NCBI GenBank assembly: GCA_028280455.1
Contig: JANQLT010000181.1
Location: 1 to 64,000 of the forward strand
Reading direction: 5' to 3'
Source: Kiloniellales bacterium
Lineage (GTDB): Bacteria > Pseudomonadota > Alphaproteobacteria > Kiloniellales > JAKSDN01
Length of the DNA: 64,000 nt
In this document: piece after piece, positions 63,744 to 64,000 of the stretch
Numbering within the stretch: the first letter of the stretch is position 1
How the letters are laid out: each line of letters opens with the position of its first letter
Notes under the pieces: model-generated
What the model was told of the DNA's origin: nothing
Databases searched by the model: none
Seen by the model: the letters and a program-made list of their open reading frames with translations, nothing else
Program-made: the position numbers and the translations under genes

Positions 63744-64000
63744 TCAGCGGTTCATCCGGTTCTCGATCAGGTCGTCGACCACGGCGGGCTCGGCCAGGGT
63801 CGAGGTGTCGCCGAGGTTCGAGTAGTCGTTCTCGGCGATCTTGCGCAGGATGCGGCGCATGATCTTGCCCGAGCGGGTCTTCGGCAGGCCCGGCGCCCAC
63901 TGGATGAAGTCGGGCGAGGCGATCGGGCCGATCTCCTTGCGCACCCACTGCACCAGCTCCTTGCGCAGCTCCTCGGTCGGGTCCTCGTCGGCGTTGAGCG
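63744..64000 (-). CDS. acs: Acetyl-CoA synthetase, C-terminal end (cut by window edge)
   Basis: The minus-strand frame reads [92 protein letters not shown] is the C-terminal motif of AMP-forming acetyl-CoA synthetases, including the catalytic lysine that protein acetylation switches off. The stop is at 63744-63746; the rest of the gene lies beyond 64000. It is convergent with the second CtrA-linked paralogue. Confidence 0.92.
   Translation of the reverse strand, partial: LNADEDPTEELRKELVQWVRKEIGPIASPDFIQWAPGLPKTRSGKIMRRILRKIAENDYSNLGDTSTLAEPAVVDDLIENRMNR

Overview
This window looks like the chromosome of a very GC-rich alphaproteobacterium, most likely a marine or saline relative of Rhodospirillales/Kiloniellales. 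The evidence is the ftsA-ftsZ-lpxC-bamD-recN-ligA gene order, a 1614-residue NAD-glutamate dehydrogenase, small alphaproteobacterial families (DUF1127, DUF992, DUF1674), two exact CtrA boxes and an Irr-like (ICE) box. I see no rRNA, tRNA, CRISPR array, prophage or transposase gene. The accessory content is metabolic and regulatory, plus several families of palindromic repeats.

Layout. 1-9750: the 3' end of the division operon (ftsA, ftsZ), then lpxC, bamD, recN and ligA. 9871-22136: mixed metabolic genes, including a PLP ammonia-lyase, a di-heme cytochrome c peroxidase under an ICE-like site, aminopeptidase P, a three-gene cobalt-type nitrile hydratase with its beta subunit split in two, a double DUF1127 protein, prmA, uvrD, a PKHD hydroxylase, an ABM monooxygenase and an M14 deacylase. 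22233-25608: a zinc-ribbon microprotein, then a sulfotransferase and a maleate-isomerase-like gene divergent from an FrhB-like iron-sulfur protein. 25875-27327: DUF992 protein and haloalkane dehalogenase.

27417-35186 is a complete TMAO/DMSO respiration locus. torC-torD-torA (dorCDA order) lie on the minus strand, divergent from torR, with a hybrid sensor kinase facing torR. Two separate copies of a 60-odd bp array of TorR-type boxes lie upstream of torA and between torC and torR, with identical spacing. The kinase has no membrane segment and no torT partner is present, so the sensing logic differs from the E. coli TorT/TorS pair. A strong intrinsic terminator closes the operon after torA.

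35270-46340: Rieske oxygenase, TetR regulator with a small membrane protein, an HtrA-like protein that has lost its whole catalytic triad, NAD-GDH, an MFS transporter and a compositionally foreign EEP-family phosphatase/nuclease. 46359-57118 is a long minus-strand run (htpX, rsmB, PEP-CTERM protein, rpe, heparinase II/III, WecA-like transferase, CapD-like dehydratase, purH) combining RNA modification, central metabolism and surface polysaccharide functions. 57209-60266 holds an SdhAF4-type gene and a translationally coupled PNPOx-cupin-GATase-GNAT operon facing a MocR/PdxR regulator.

62063-63724 holds a tandem pair of paralogous, unrecognised membrane-anchored proteins. Each is preceded by a perfect TTAA-N7-TTAAC CtrA site. 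They are my best candidate for an undescribed cell-cycle- or motility-linked function. The window ends in the 3' end of acs. A second notable point is a roughly 130-bp MITE-like palindrome present twice (38481-38616 and 51202-51326). In the first copy its TA ends supply the stop codons of both flanking convergent genes.
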